A stretch of DNA of 64,000 nucleotides from contig CP028150.1 of the NCBI GenBank assembly GCA_003028315.1, positions 2,604,001-2,668,000 on the forward strand, given 5' to 3'. Below the pieces are notes generated by a model. That model saw only the letters and a list, made by a program, of their open reading frames with translations. It was not told the DNA's origin and did no database searches. This stretch comes from Neisseria mucosa (GTDB lineage Bacteria > Pseudomonadota > Gammaproteobacteria > Burkholderiales > Neisseriaceae). Below are positions 24,659 through 32,457 of this stretch, one piece after another (within the stretch, counting starts at the first letter, position 1; each line of letters opens with the position of its first letter). Made by a program: the position numbers and the translations under genes.

Positions 24659-24892
24659 ATGCCAATCTGCATGCCTAAAATATTTCAATATGTTGATATT
24701 AACGCTTCCGATATTGACTCAGAAAATATGGCTCACGGATACCACGCCGACAATCCCAACTTCCTTTCTAAAACCATTGTGGCGACGCTGTTTATCGGCG
24801 CGTTTTTCATCATACTCCTGCTTAACCCGAATATCTTGCATTTTGCTTTCAATCCAAAACGTAGCATTCTGTCGCGTTACAAACCTTCATAA
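24659..24892 (+). pseudogene. Truncated duplicate of the 5' end of the MFS transporter gene at 27445
   Basis: The stretch encodes AHGYHADNPNF, then TIVATLFIGAFF, against AHEYHADNPDF and TVVATLFIGAFF in the intact gene, with matching DNA up to about 24808. After that the frame reads into unrelated sequence and stops. The intact gene's ATG (ATGCAC) is ATTAAC here, so the start is lost too. The upstream DUS arm and leader are also duplicated. The radical SAM/DUF4130 pair and a Correia element sit between the two copies. It looks like a remnant left by recombination, not a functional gene. Confidence 0.8.
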
Positions 24893-25014
24893 ATGCTTAG
24901 ACAGGCATCATGTCTGTCTGAATCATCCTTCAAACTAAGGAAAAATTTAGCTGACTAAATAAAATCTTACAATTATAATAAAAAAACTTAACTTTCTCTA
25001 ATAACAGATAAGCT

Positions 25015-26277
25015 ATGGACTATCAAAAAATCAGCCGTAAGCTCGAAATTTTAGCCGATGCCGCCAAATATGATGTTTCCTGCTCGTCGAGCGGCGGTTC
25101 GCGCGGCAACGACGGACAAGGCTTGGGCAACTCTTCGCGCGCGGGCATCTGCCACAGTTTCACCGAAGACGGCCGCTGCGTATCGCTGCTGAAAATCCTG
25201 CTGACCAACCATTGCATCTACGACTGCGCTTATTGCGCTTCCCGCCGCAGCAACGACATCCCGCGCGCGGCGTTTACGGTCGATGAAGTGGTGGATTTGA
25301 CCATGAGCTTTTACCGCCGCAACTATATCGAAGGACTGTTTTTGAGTTCCGGCATCTTCAAAAACGCCGACTACACCATGGAACGCTTGGTGCGGATTGC
25401 TAAAAAACTGCGCGAAGAACATCGATTTAACGGCTACATCCATCTCAAAACCATTCCGAAAGCGTCTGCCGAAATCCTGCACGAAGCCGGGCTGTATGCC
25501 GACCGCCTCAGCGTCAACATGGAAATCCCCACCGTTTCCGGCCTCAAGCTGCTCGCGCCCGAAAAAAAACACAGCGATATGACGCAACCGATGGCGTTTG
25601 TCCGTAACGAAATCACCGCCTTTGCCGACAGCCGCAAAACCATCAAATCCACGCCCAAGTTCGCCCCTGCCGGACAAAGCACGCAGTTCATTATCGGCGC
25701 GGCAGGCGAAACCGACCGCCAAATCATCCGCGCCGCAGGCGGGTTTTACCGCCATTACGGCCTCAAACGCGTGTATTACTCGGGCTATGTACCGGTATTG
25801 GAAGACAAACGCCTGCCGCCTTTATCGACACAAGTGCCGCTGCGACGCGAAAACCGGCTCTATCAGGCAGATTGGCTGATGCGTTTTTACGGCTTTTCCG
25901 ATCATGAAATCTTAGACGAACAGCAACCTTTTCTCGACTTGGATTTCGACCCCAAGCTCGCTTGGGCGCTGCGCCACCGCGAATGGTTTCCCGTGCCGCT
26001 GCAACACGCGCCGCTTGAAATCATCTTGCGCGTGCCCGGTATCGGCGTGAAGTCCGCCCGTAAAATCGTACAGGCGCGCCGCTTCCGCATGATTACCATG
26101 GCACACCTGCGCAAAATGGGCGTGGCACTAAACCGCGCACGCTATTTCATCACCCTGCCCGAACCCAACCGCTACGCCGACCTAATCGACAGCCCGCAAC
26201 TGCGCGGCCTGCTTTTACAAAACACACGCTCCAAATTCAGCCAAAGCGATGCCGTGCAAACCGATTTGTTCGGCTGA
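25015..26277 (+). CDS. Putative DNA modification/repair radical SAM protein
   Basis: 420 residues. The radical SAM cluster motif C-x3-C-x2-C is at residues 67-74 (CIYDCAYC). The N-terminal SGGSRGN and SRAGICHSF and the following SSGIFKNADYTM and HLKTIPKAS fit the family described as 'putative DNA modification/repair radical SAM protein' (TIGR03916-like, distantly related to spore photoproduct lyase). A helix-hairpin-helix DNA-binding element is near residues 335-375 (LRVPGIGVKSARKIVQARRF). The substrate is unknown. It is followed 19 bp later by a DUF4130 protein, its usual partner. The ribosome site is weak. Confidence 0.88.
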   Translation: MDYQKISRKLEILADAAKYDVSCSSSGGSRGNDGQGLGNSSRAGICHSFTEDGRCVSLLKILLTNHCIYDCAYCASRRSNDIPRAAFTVDEVVDLTMSFYRRNYIEGLFLSSGIFKNADYTMERLVRIAKKLREEHRFNGYIHLKTIPKASAEILHEAGLYADRLSVNMEIPTVSGLKLLAPEKKHSDMTQPMAFVRNEITAFADSRKTIKSTPKFAPAGQSTQFIIGAAGETDRQIIRAAGGFYRHYGLKRVYYSGYVPVLEDKRLPPLSTQVPLRRENRLYQADWLMRFYGFSDHEILDEQQPFLDLDFDPKLAWALRHREWFPVPLQHAPLEIILRVPGIGVKSARKIVQARRFRMITMAHLRKMGVALNRARYFITLPEPNRYADLIDSPQLRGLLLQNTRSKFSQSDAVQTDLFG

Positions 26278-26296
26278 TAACGAAAAGGTCAACATT

Positions 26297-27067
26297 ATGC
26301 AACTCACTTTGCACTACGACGGCAGCTTCGACGGCCTGTTAAGCACCGTGTTTCATGTTTACGCCTGCAAATACGCTCCTGAAAACGTGCATATTACCCA
26401 TGATGCGCAGGATACGGATTTATTCAGCCACAGCGAAACCGTTACCACCTCCCCCGAACGCGCCCAGCGCGTTTTCAAACGGCTCGAACAGCAAATCGGG
26501 CGCAGCGGTATGGTCAAACTGCTGTATGGTTTTTTAATCGCCCTACCTGAGATGCCCGACACTTTTCTGCGCATCGTCAGCCTGATGCTTGCCCGCCCGA
26601 TGCGCAAAGACGTGCTCTGCGATTACGGTCTTTACGATGTGATGCAATGGGCGCAATGGGTGAAAACCGTCGGACATGAAAAACACCGGATGGAAGCGTT
26701 TGTCCGTTTTGAAGAGCTGACAGACGGTCTGTATCTCGCGCGTATCGAACCTCAATACGATGTGTTGCCCTTGATTACACGCCATTTCCGCAACCGTTAT
26801 CCGCAACAGCAATGGGCAATATTCGATATGCAGCGCCATTACGGCATCTTAAGCGACCCAAACGGCCTGCACGCAATCAACGGGCTTGAAGCCGACCGCA
26901 TCCAAACATCGTACACCCCTGACGAACGCAGTTACCAAGCCCTTTGGCAGGACTATTTCAACAGCAGCAATATTCCATCCCGACGCAATCCCCGCTTGCA
27001 CCGCCAACAAATGCCGCAACGCTATTGGAAATACCTTACTGAAAAACAACCTGCTGTTTTAAAATAA
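26297..27067 (+). CDS. DUF4130 (TIGR03915-like) DNA metabolism protein
   Basis: 256 residues. The start MQLTLHYDGSFDGLLSTVFH is typical of the DUF4130 family, which in many bacteria is either fused to a uracil-DNA-glycosylase-like domain or encoded next to it and next to the radical SAM protein. Further landmarks are VMLARPM-type LMLARPMRKDVL, then FVRFEELTDGLYLARIEPQY and YWKYLTEKQ. No UDG domain is fused here: the protein ends after the DUF4130 part. An AAAAGG ribosome site precedes the ATG, so an upstream in-frame start is not used. It is presumably co-transcribed with the radical SAM gene; the biochemical role is unknown. Confidence 0.87.
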   Translation: MQLTLHYDGSFDGLLSTVFHVYACKYAPENVHITHDAQDTDLFSHSETVTTSPERAQRVFKRLEQQIGRSGMVKLLYGFLIALPEMPDTFLRIVSLMLARPMRKDVLCDYGLYDVMQWAQWVKTVGHEKHRMEAFVRFEELTDGLYLARIEPQYDVLPLITRHFRNRYPQQQWAIFDMQRHYGILSDPNGLHAINGLEADRIQTSYTPDERSYQALWQDYFNSSNIPSRRNPRLHRQQMPQRYWKYLTEKQPAVLK

Positions 27068-27221
27068 AAAAATGCCTATCGAAAACAGGTTCGGACAGGC
27101 TTTATAGCGAATAAACTTATTACTTATCTTGAGGCTGACATTTTTCAGCAGGAGGCCATACGGCCCTGAATAACTGCTCCTACTCATCGAGTGTATACCC
27201 AATAATTTTATTGTCGCGTTG

Positions 27222-27378
27222 TATAGTGGATTAACTTTAAACCGGTACGGCGTTGCCTCGCCTTAGCTCAAAGAGAACGATTCTCTAAGGTGCTGAAGCA
27301 CCAAGTGAGTCGGTTCCGTACTATCTGTACTGTCTGCGGCTTCGTTGCCTTGTCCTGATTTAAATTTAATCCACTATA
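27222..27378. mobile_element. Correia repeat enclosed element (full-length, 157 bp)
   Basis: Perfect TATAGTGGATTAA / TTAATCCACTATA ends. The interior is almost identical to the copy at 11263-11419, with only a few base differences. It sits directly upstream of the DUS half and leader of the MFS gene and may affect its expression. Confidence 0.95.
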
Positions 27379-27444
27379 GTTTCAGACGACCTTTTGCATC
27401 TCCATGCTAAAATCCGTGTTCCTCAAACATTTCAATACGATGTT

Positions 27445-28878
27445 ATGCACGCTTCCGATTTTGAAACAGACGATACGGCTCACGAATACCACGCCGACAA
27501 TCCCGATTTTCCTGCCAAAACCGTTGTGGCGACGCTGTTTATCGGCGCGTTTTTCGGCTATCTCAACGACACGCTTTTAAATGTCGCGCTCACGCCGATT
27601 ATGAAGGACTTCGGTGTCGATAAGACCACCGTCCAATGGCTGACGACGGGCTTTTTGCTGGTGATGGGCGCGTTCACGCCGATTACGGCAGGCGTGATTC
27701 AATGGTTTGAAACGCGCAAGATGGTGTTGTTTACGCAGGCGACGTTTCTGGCGGGTTCGCTGATTTGCGCGTTTGCGCCGACTTTCGGGATTCTGGTCGC
27801 GGGGCGGATGGTGCAGGCGGTGTCTGCCGCGTTTTTCGTGCCGCTCCTGTTTAACGGCGTTTTGTCGATTTACCCGCCGAACAAACGCGGAACGGCGATG
27901 GGCGTGATTACCATGATGTTCACCGCCGCGCCCGCGATAGGGCCGACGCTGTCGGGCATCATCATCGACCACACGCATTGGCGCGTGCTGTTCGGCTTTA
28001 CCGCGCCGTTTATGCTGGCGGCGATGGCGTTGGTGGGCAAGTATCTGACGGTTAATTTGAGCACCATCAGCCGTCCGAAGATTGATATTTTGTCTGCCGT
28101 ACTGTCGATTGTTGGCTTCGGCGGGCTGGTGTATGCGAGCAGTAATTTCGCCAGTCTGCCGCTGGCGGAATTTATCCTGCTGTTTGCCGCCTCCGTCGCG
28201 CTGGTGGGCTGGTTCGCATACCGCCAGTCCCGCTTGGCGACGCCGCTGCTGAACCTTCGGGCGTTTGAATATAAGCAGTTCCGCCACTGCGTCGTGATTC
28301 TGGCGGGCGCGGTATTCCTGTTTTTAGGTTTGGAACTGCTGATGCCGATGTACACGCAGCAGGTGCTGATGCTGACGGGTACGGCGACGGGGCTGATTTT
28401 GATGCCCGCGAGTATCGCCCAAGCGGTTGCCGCGCCTTTGTTCGGCAAACTGCTGGACAAGAAAGGCGGACGGTTTGTCGTGTTGCCCGCCACGGTGATG
28501 CTGACGGTGTCGCTGGCGGTGTTGTGGCTGTTTTTGCGGATTGACACGCAAGTCATGATGCTGACCGCCATGTTCACGCTGATGGCGGTGTCTGTATCCG
28601 CCTGCGTAACGGGCGAAACCCACGGCTTGAACGCGCTGCCGAAAAAACTCAATCCCCACGGCGCGGCGATTCTGACCACCATCAACCCGATTGCCGGCGC
28701 GATCGGCGCGGCATTTTTCGTCGGCGCGACCAATATCGGCGAGAAACTGTCCTCCGCCGCCTCGCCGCAACAGGCCATGCTCGACGGCATCCATCTGGCG
28801 ATGGGCAGCGCGCTAGTGTTGGGCGCGGTGATGGTGTTTTTCGCCATGCGCCTAAAGCGGCATCAAACAGAGTCATAG
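27445..28878 (+). CDS. MFS drug transporter, DHA2-like (14-TM) family
   Basis: A 477-residue multidrug-type exporter. The first helix block VATLFIGAFFGYLNDTLLNVAL carries the D-T-x-x-x-N-V-A motif of the DHA2 family, followed by TTVQWLTTGFLLVMGAF, then FNGVLSIYPPNKRGTAMG and IGPTLSGIIIDHTHWR (motif C). About 12-14 helices can be traced. I choose ATG 27445; a TTG at 27394 opens a longer frame just after a DUS. A truncated duplicate of the 5' end lies 2.7 kb upstream. The substrate is unknown. A Correia element ends 66 bp upstream and could supply or disturb the promoter. Confidence 0.88.
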   Translation: MHASDFETDDTAHEYHADNPDFPAKTVVATLFIGAFFGYLNDTLLNVALTPIMKDFGVDKTTVQWLTTGFLLVMGAFTPITAGVIQWFETRKMVLFTQATFLAGSLICAFAPTFGILVAGRMVQAVSAAFFVPLLFNGVLSIYPPNKRGTAMGVITMMFTAAPAIGPTLSGIIIDHTHWRVLFGFTAPFMLAAMALVGKYLTVNLSTISRPKIDILSAVLSIVGFGGLVYASSNFASLPLAEFILLFAASVALVGWFAYRQSRLATPLLNLRAFEYKQFRHCVVILAGAVFLFLGLELLMPMYTQQVLMLTGTATGLILMPASIAQAVAAPLFGKLLDKKGGRFVVLPATVMLTVSLAVLWLFLRIDTQVMMLTAMFTLMAVSVSACVTGETHGLNALPKKLNPHGAAILTTINPIAGAIGAAFFVGATNIGEKLSSAASPQQAMLDGIHLAMGSALVLGAVMVFFAMRLKRHQTES

Positions 28879-28897
28879 CGCGTGCTGAGAATGTGAG

Positions 28898-28945
28898 AAA
28901 AGGTCGTCTGAAACCATGTGTTTATAGGTTTCAGACGACCTTTTT
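28898..28945. terminator. Inverted DUS terminator after the MFS gene
   Basis: AAAAGGTCGTCTGAAACC with opposing arm and T-run. Confidence 0.88.
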
Positions 28946-29435
28946 GTGTTTTAGGGTGGATGAACCTGAATCTGATATAAGTAAACAACTTTTTCATGAA
29001 ATACAAAACTTTCTCTGACAGGTAAACCAAAAACGACGGCTGGGAGTGAGGTCATCTGAAATCATAGGGTTACGGTTTTCAGACGACCTTTTTATATTTA
29101 AAACTACATATGACTACATTTTTAAATCTTATTATTTTTAATTCAAAATCATGATGCTATCTTGATTTTGGTCGTCTGAAAGTAAGTGAGTGCAAAATTG
29201 GGCGGTTTGGGTGGTGTGGATACCTATTTTCGCGCTTGAATAAAAATTCTCGAAAAATGAATTAATTATATTTGTTTTTGAGATAGATTGTTTAAAATCG
29301 TTCTGATTGGTTTGGAACGGTATAATCTCCGTCAGTTATAGATTTGGGTTGTTTTAAGGCGGGAGTTTTTGGTTTTATTTATGAAGTATTGTTTATTAAT
29401 GATTGAATTTTTTAAAAATATTTTAGAAAAAGTGT
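28946..29435. other. AT-rich intergenic region with degenerate DUS pair
   Basis: No gene is seen. A DUS pair at 29049-29093 has one arm mutated to GGTCATCTGAA, and a lone GGTCGTCTGAA lies at 29170. The rest is very AT-rich and leads into the promoter of the prp leader. Confidence 0.55.
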
Positions 29436-29464
29436 TTGACAGCCTGAAAATTATTTTTTAAATT
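29436..29464 (+). promoter_or_regulatory. Promoter candidate of the prp leader
   Basis: TTGACA at 29436-29441 and TAAATT at 29459-29464 with 17 bp between, about 45 bp before the leader ORF. Confidence 0.6.
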
Positions 29465-29510
29465 TGTCCATACTTATAAAAACTACATAGTACTACAAAG
29501 GAACCCTATC

Positions 29511-29606
29511 ATGAATCTGTACCAAACTTCTCCGTCTTGTTATAGATCGTCTTCTATCTCTGCCGCATCCGTCGTCGTCTGCTTTTGGGCAGTCGCGGCG
29601 GTCTGA
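29511..29606 (+). CDS. 31-residue leader peptide ORF upstream of prpB
   Basis: The ATG has a strong AAAGGAA ribosome site seven bases upstream. The product begins MNLYQTSPSCYRSSSISAAS and ends VVVCFWAVAAV, so it is rich in Ser, Ala and Val. A consensus-like promoter lies just upstream and a GC-rich hairpin starts 11 bp after the stop. This arrangement is that of a transcription attenuator, in which ribosome progress through the leader decides whether the hairpin forms. The prpB start is 334 bp downstream, so the leader may control the propionate genes, or it may be an independent small protein. It is too short for usual gene finders, and its translation is not proven. Confidence 0.55.
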   Translation: MNLYQTSPSCYRSSSISAASVVVCFWAVAAV

Positions 29607-29616
29607 CGGCTCTTCG

Positions 29617-29655
29617 CCCGAACCGGGGTTTCCGCATTTCTGCGGACGGTTTGGG
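29617..29655 (+). promoter_or_regulatory. GC-rich hairpin after the leader ORF (attenuator candidate)
   Basis: Outer stem CCCGAACC / GGTTTGGG and inner stem CCGCA / TGCGG are followed by TTTTG. It is terminator-like but has a short T-run. Confidence 0.55.
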
Positions 29656-29940
29656 TTTTGAAAATTCTGTCTTTCCAACTGTATTTCCTTTCCGAATTTA
29701 AAAATTATTAAAAATTCCATATACCTCTGCCTTAGCCGAATTGTTTGTATTAAATTTGTTAACTGATTGTTTTTATTGATTTTGATTTTTCAGACGACCT
29801 GGTAGGTTTGGGTTTTGAAAGGTCGTCTGAAAACGGTTTTGAAACCATTGTTTCTTTTTGAACGGTTCGTTTCAGGTTTTGCGGAAACCGGGCCGCTGAG
29901 TCGATACTGAAAAAAATCTAATCTACAAAGGAGAAATATC
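29656..29940. other. Untranslated region between leader hairpin and prpB
   Basis: AT-rich. Two DUS copies point away from each other (29788-29800 and 29819-29833), forming an inverted repeat that could fold. No ORF is supported. Confidence 0.5.
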
Positions 29941-30816
29941 ATGAGCCAACTTTCTGCCGGCACCCGTTTCCGCCAAGCTGTGAAGGAGTCGAATCCCCTT
30001 GCCGTGGTCGGCTGCGTGAACGCTTATTTTGCGCGGCTGGCGACGCAGAGCGGGTTTAAGGCGGTGTATCTGTCGGGCGGCGGCGTGGCGGCCTGTTCGT
30101 GCGGGATTCCGGATTTGGGCATCACCACGATGGAAGATGTGCTGATTGATGCGCGGCGGATTACGGACAATGTGGATACGCCTTTGCTGGTGGACATCGA
30201 TGTCGGCTGGGGCGGGGCGTTCAATATCGCGCGCACGATTCGCAACTTCGAGCGTGCGGGTGTGGCAGCGGTGCATATCGAAGACCAGGTGGCGCAGAAG
30301 CGTTGCGGGCATCGTCCGAACAAGGCCATTGTTTCTAAAGATGAAATGGTAGACCGCATTAAAGCCGCCGTCGATGCGCGCGTGGATGAGAATTTTGTGA
30401 TTATGGCGCGGACGGACGCGCTGGCGGTGGAAGGTTTGGATGCCGCCATCGAGCGGGCGCAGGCTTGCGTGGAAGCGGGCGCGGACATGATTTTCCCCGA
30501 AGCGATGACGGATTTGGCGATGTACCGGCAATTTGCGGACGCGGTGAAAGTGCCCGTGTTGGCGAACATTACCGAATTCGGCGCGACGCCGCTTTATACG
30601 CAGCGCGAGCTGGCGGACAACGGCGTGTCGCTGGTGCTGTATCCGCTCTCGTCGTTCCGCGCCGCGAGCAAGGCCGCGCTGAATGTTTATGAGGCGATTA
30701 TGCGCGACGGCACGCAGGCGGCGGTGGTCGATACCATGCAGACCCGCGCCGAGCTTTACGAGCATTTGAATTATCACGACTTCGAGCAGAAGCTGGATAA
30801 ATTGTTTCAGAAGTAA
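29941..30816 (+). CDS. prpB: 2-methylisocitrate lyase
   Basis: Splits 2-methylisocitrate into pyruvate and succinate, the last step of the methylcitrate cycle for propionate. At 291 residues it shows the ICL/PEP mutase-type barrel, with VYLSGGGVAAC, then DIDVGWGG, HIEDQ, the catalytic loop KRCGH and ARTDA. The ribosome site AAAGGAGAAATATC is nearly identical to that of ackA in the same cluster and contains GGAGAA, complementary to a loop of the candidate sRNA at 53596. In meningococci the cluster is described as a propionate-utilisation island and prpB as an sRNA target. Confidence 0.96.
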   Translation: MSQLSAGTRFRQAVKESNPLAVVGCVNAYFARLATQSGFKAVYLSGGGVAACSCGIPDLGITTMEDVLIDARRITDNVDTPLLVDIDVGWGGAFNIARTIRNFERAGVAAVHIEDQVAQKRCGHRPNKAIVSKDEMVDRIKAAVDARVDENFVIMARTDALAVEGLDAAIERAQACVEAGADMIFPEAMTDLAMYRQFADAVKVPVLANITEFGATPLYTQRELADNGVSLVLYPLSSFRAASKAALNVYEAIMRDGTQAAVVDTMQTRAELYEHLNYHDFEQKLDKLFQK

Positions 30817-30822
30817 AAAACC

Positions 30823-30864
30823 GTTTTCAGACGACCCTCAACCTTGAATAGGTCGTCTGAAAAC
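30823..30864. repeat. Inverted DUS pair between prpB and prpC
   Basis: TTTTCAGACGACC and GGTCGTCTGAAAA face outward around an 18-bp spacer. There is no strong T-run, so read-through to prpC is plausible. Confidence 0.75.
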
Positions 30865-30896
30865 CCAAAACCCATAAAACACAAAGGAGAAATACC

Positions 30897-32051
30897 ATGA
30901 CTGCAACCACCGAAACCCCGACCTTCAAACCGAAAAAATCCGTTGCCCTCTCCGGCGTGGCGGCGGGCAATACCGCGCTGTGTACCGTCGGCCGCACCGG
31001 CAACGATTTGAGCTACCGCGGTTACGACATCCTCGATTTGGCGCAGAAATGCGAGTTTGAAGAAGTCGCCTACCTGCTGATTCACGGCCACCTGCCCAAC
31101 AAATTCGAACTCGCCGCCTACAAAGCCAAGCTCAAATCCATGCGCGGCCTGCCTATCCGCGTGATTAAGGTTTTGGAAAGCCTGCCTGCGCACACGCATC
31201 CGATGGACGTCATGCGTACCGGCGTGTCCATGCTCGGCTGCGTTCATCCCGAACGCGAAAGCCACCCCGAAAGCGAAGCGCGCGATATTGCGGACAAACT
31301 CATTGCCAGCCTCGGCAGCATCCTGCTCTACTGGTATCAATATTCGCACAACGGCAAACGCATCGACGTCGAAAGCAAGGAAGACACCATCGGCGGCCAC
31401 TTCCTGCACCTTTTGCACGGCAAACGCCCGACCGAATCGCAGGTTAAGGCCATGCACGTTTCACTGATTCTGTATGCGGAACACGAGTTCAACGCCTCCA
31501 CCTTCACCGCCCGCGTGATTGCCGGTACGGGTTCGGACATGTATTCCTGCATCACCGGCGCCATCGGCGCGCTCAAAGGTCCGAAACACGGCGGCGCGAA
31601 CGAAGTTGCCTACGACATCCAAAAACGCTACCGCAACGCCGACGAAGCCGAAGCCGACATCCGCGAACGCATCGCCCGCAAAGAAATCGTTATCGGGTTC
31701 GGCCATCCGGTTTACACCATTTCCGACCCGCGCAACGTCGTGATTAAAGAAGTGGCGCGCGGTTTGAGCCGCGAAGCGGGCGACATGCGCCTCTTCGACA
31801 TCGCCGAACGCTTGGAGAGCGTGATGTGGGAAGAGAAAAAGATGTTCCCCAACTTAGACTGGTTCTCCGCTGTGTCCTACCAAAAACTCGGCGTACCGAC
31901 CGCCATGTTCACGCCGCTTTTCGTGATTTCGCGCTCCACCGGCTGGGCGGCACACGTCCTCGAACAGCGCAAAGACGGCAAAATCATCCGTCCGAGCGCG
32001 AACTACACCGGCCCTGAAGATTTGGCGTTTGTGGAGATTGAGGAACGCTGA
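30897..32051 (+). CDS. prpC: 2-methylcitrate synthase
   Basis: Condenses propionyl-CoA with oxaloacetate. The 384-residue citrate-synthase fold is complete: SYRGYDILDLA, then LYAEHEFNASTFTARV with a catalytic His, GPKHGGANEVA with the second His, and FGHPVY. The C-terminus ends EDLAFVEIEER as in PrpC. The ribosome site AAAGGAGAAATACC again contains GGAGAA. It lies 80 bp after prpB and shares its direction with the rest of the cluster. Confidence 0.95.
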   Translation: MTATTETPTFKPKKSVALSGVAAGNTALCTVGRTGNDLSYRGYDILDLAQKCEFEEVAYLLIHGHLPNKFELAAYKAKLKSMRGLPIRVIKVLESLPAHTHPMDVMRTGVSMLGCVHPERESHPESEARDIADKLIASLGSILLYWYQYSHNGKRIDVESKEDTIGGHFLHLLHGKRPTESQVKAMHVSLILYAEHEFNASTFTARVIAGTGSDMYSCITGAIGALKGPKHGGANEVAYDIQKRYRNADEAEADIRERIARKEIVIGFGHPVYTISDPRNVVIKEVARGLSREAGDMRLFDIAERLESVMWEEKKMFPNLDWFSAVSYQKLGVPTAMFTPLFVISRSTGWAAHVLEQRKDGKIIRPSANYTGPEDLAFVEIEER

Positions 32052-32457
32052 GACGGACCACAGCCGTAGGAAATACCAATCGGATTTCAGACGACGTGTA
32101 GCGTGGGTTTTACCCGCGGAAAACTGAGATTCGCCTACGGTTCCGCTTTTCAGACGGCCTGTTGAAATATGCGAGAGAGAGAAGGTCGTCTGAAAAACCA
32201 GCCGCAACGTCTGCCGTCATTCCCGCCCCCGCCTAAGCGAGGACAGGCCGCGGCGGGAATGACGGAGGCAGCGCGGCAACTTTTTTCACGGTTTCGCCAA
32301 AATGCAGGAAAAGCCCGCGAGCCGAACGGATTTCAGACAACGTGCAATCGTTGTTATCCATTAAAAACTGAATATTAAAGTTTCAGACGACCCCTTCCAA
32401 CAAACGTCGTCTGAAACCTCAAACCACAAGAAAAATAGATCCACAGGAGAACTGAAC
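32052..32457. repeat. Repeat-filled gap between prpC and acnD
   Basis: About 405 bp without a gene. It holds several partial DUS copies (near 32083, 32150, 32183, 32330, 32381, 32404), one TAGCGTGGGTTTTACCCGCG repeat at 32099-32119, and an interrupted dRS3-like inverted repeat at 32213-32265 (CCGTCATTCCCGCC ... GGCGGGAATGACGG). In meningococci I recall a permease gene at this position; here only repeats remain. Confidence 0.6.

Noticed and set aside
24420..24938. A 172-codon frame overlapping the end of pnuC and the MFS remnant
   Set aside because: It crosses the DUS terminator in a different frame from both genes.
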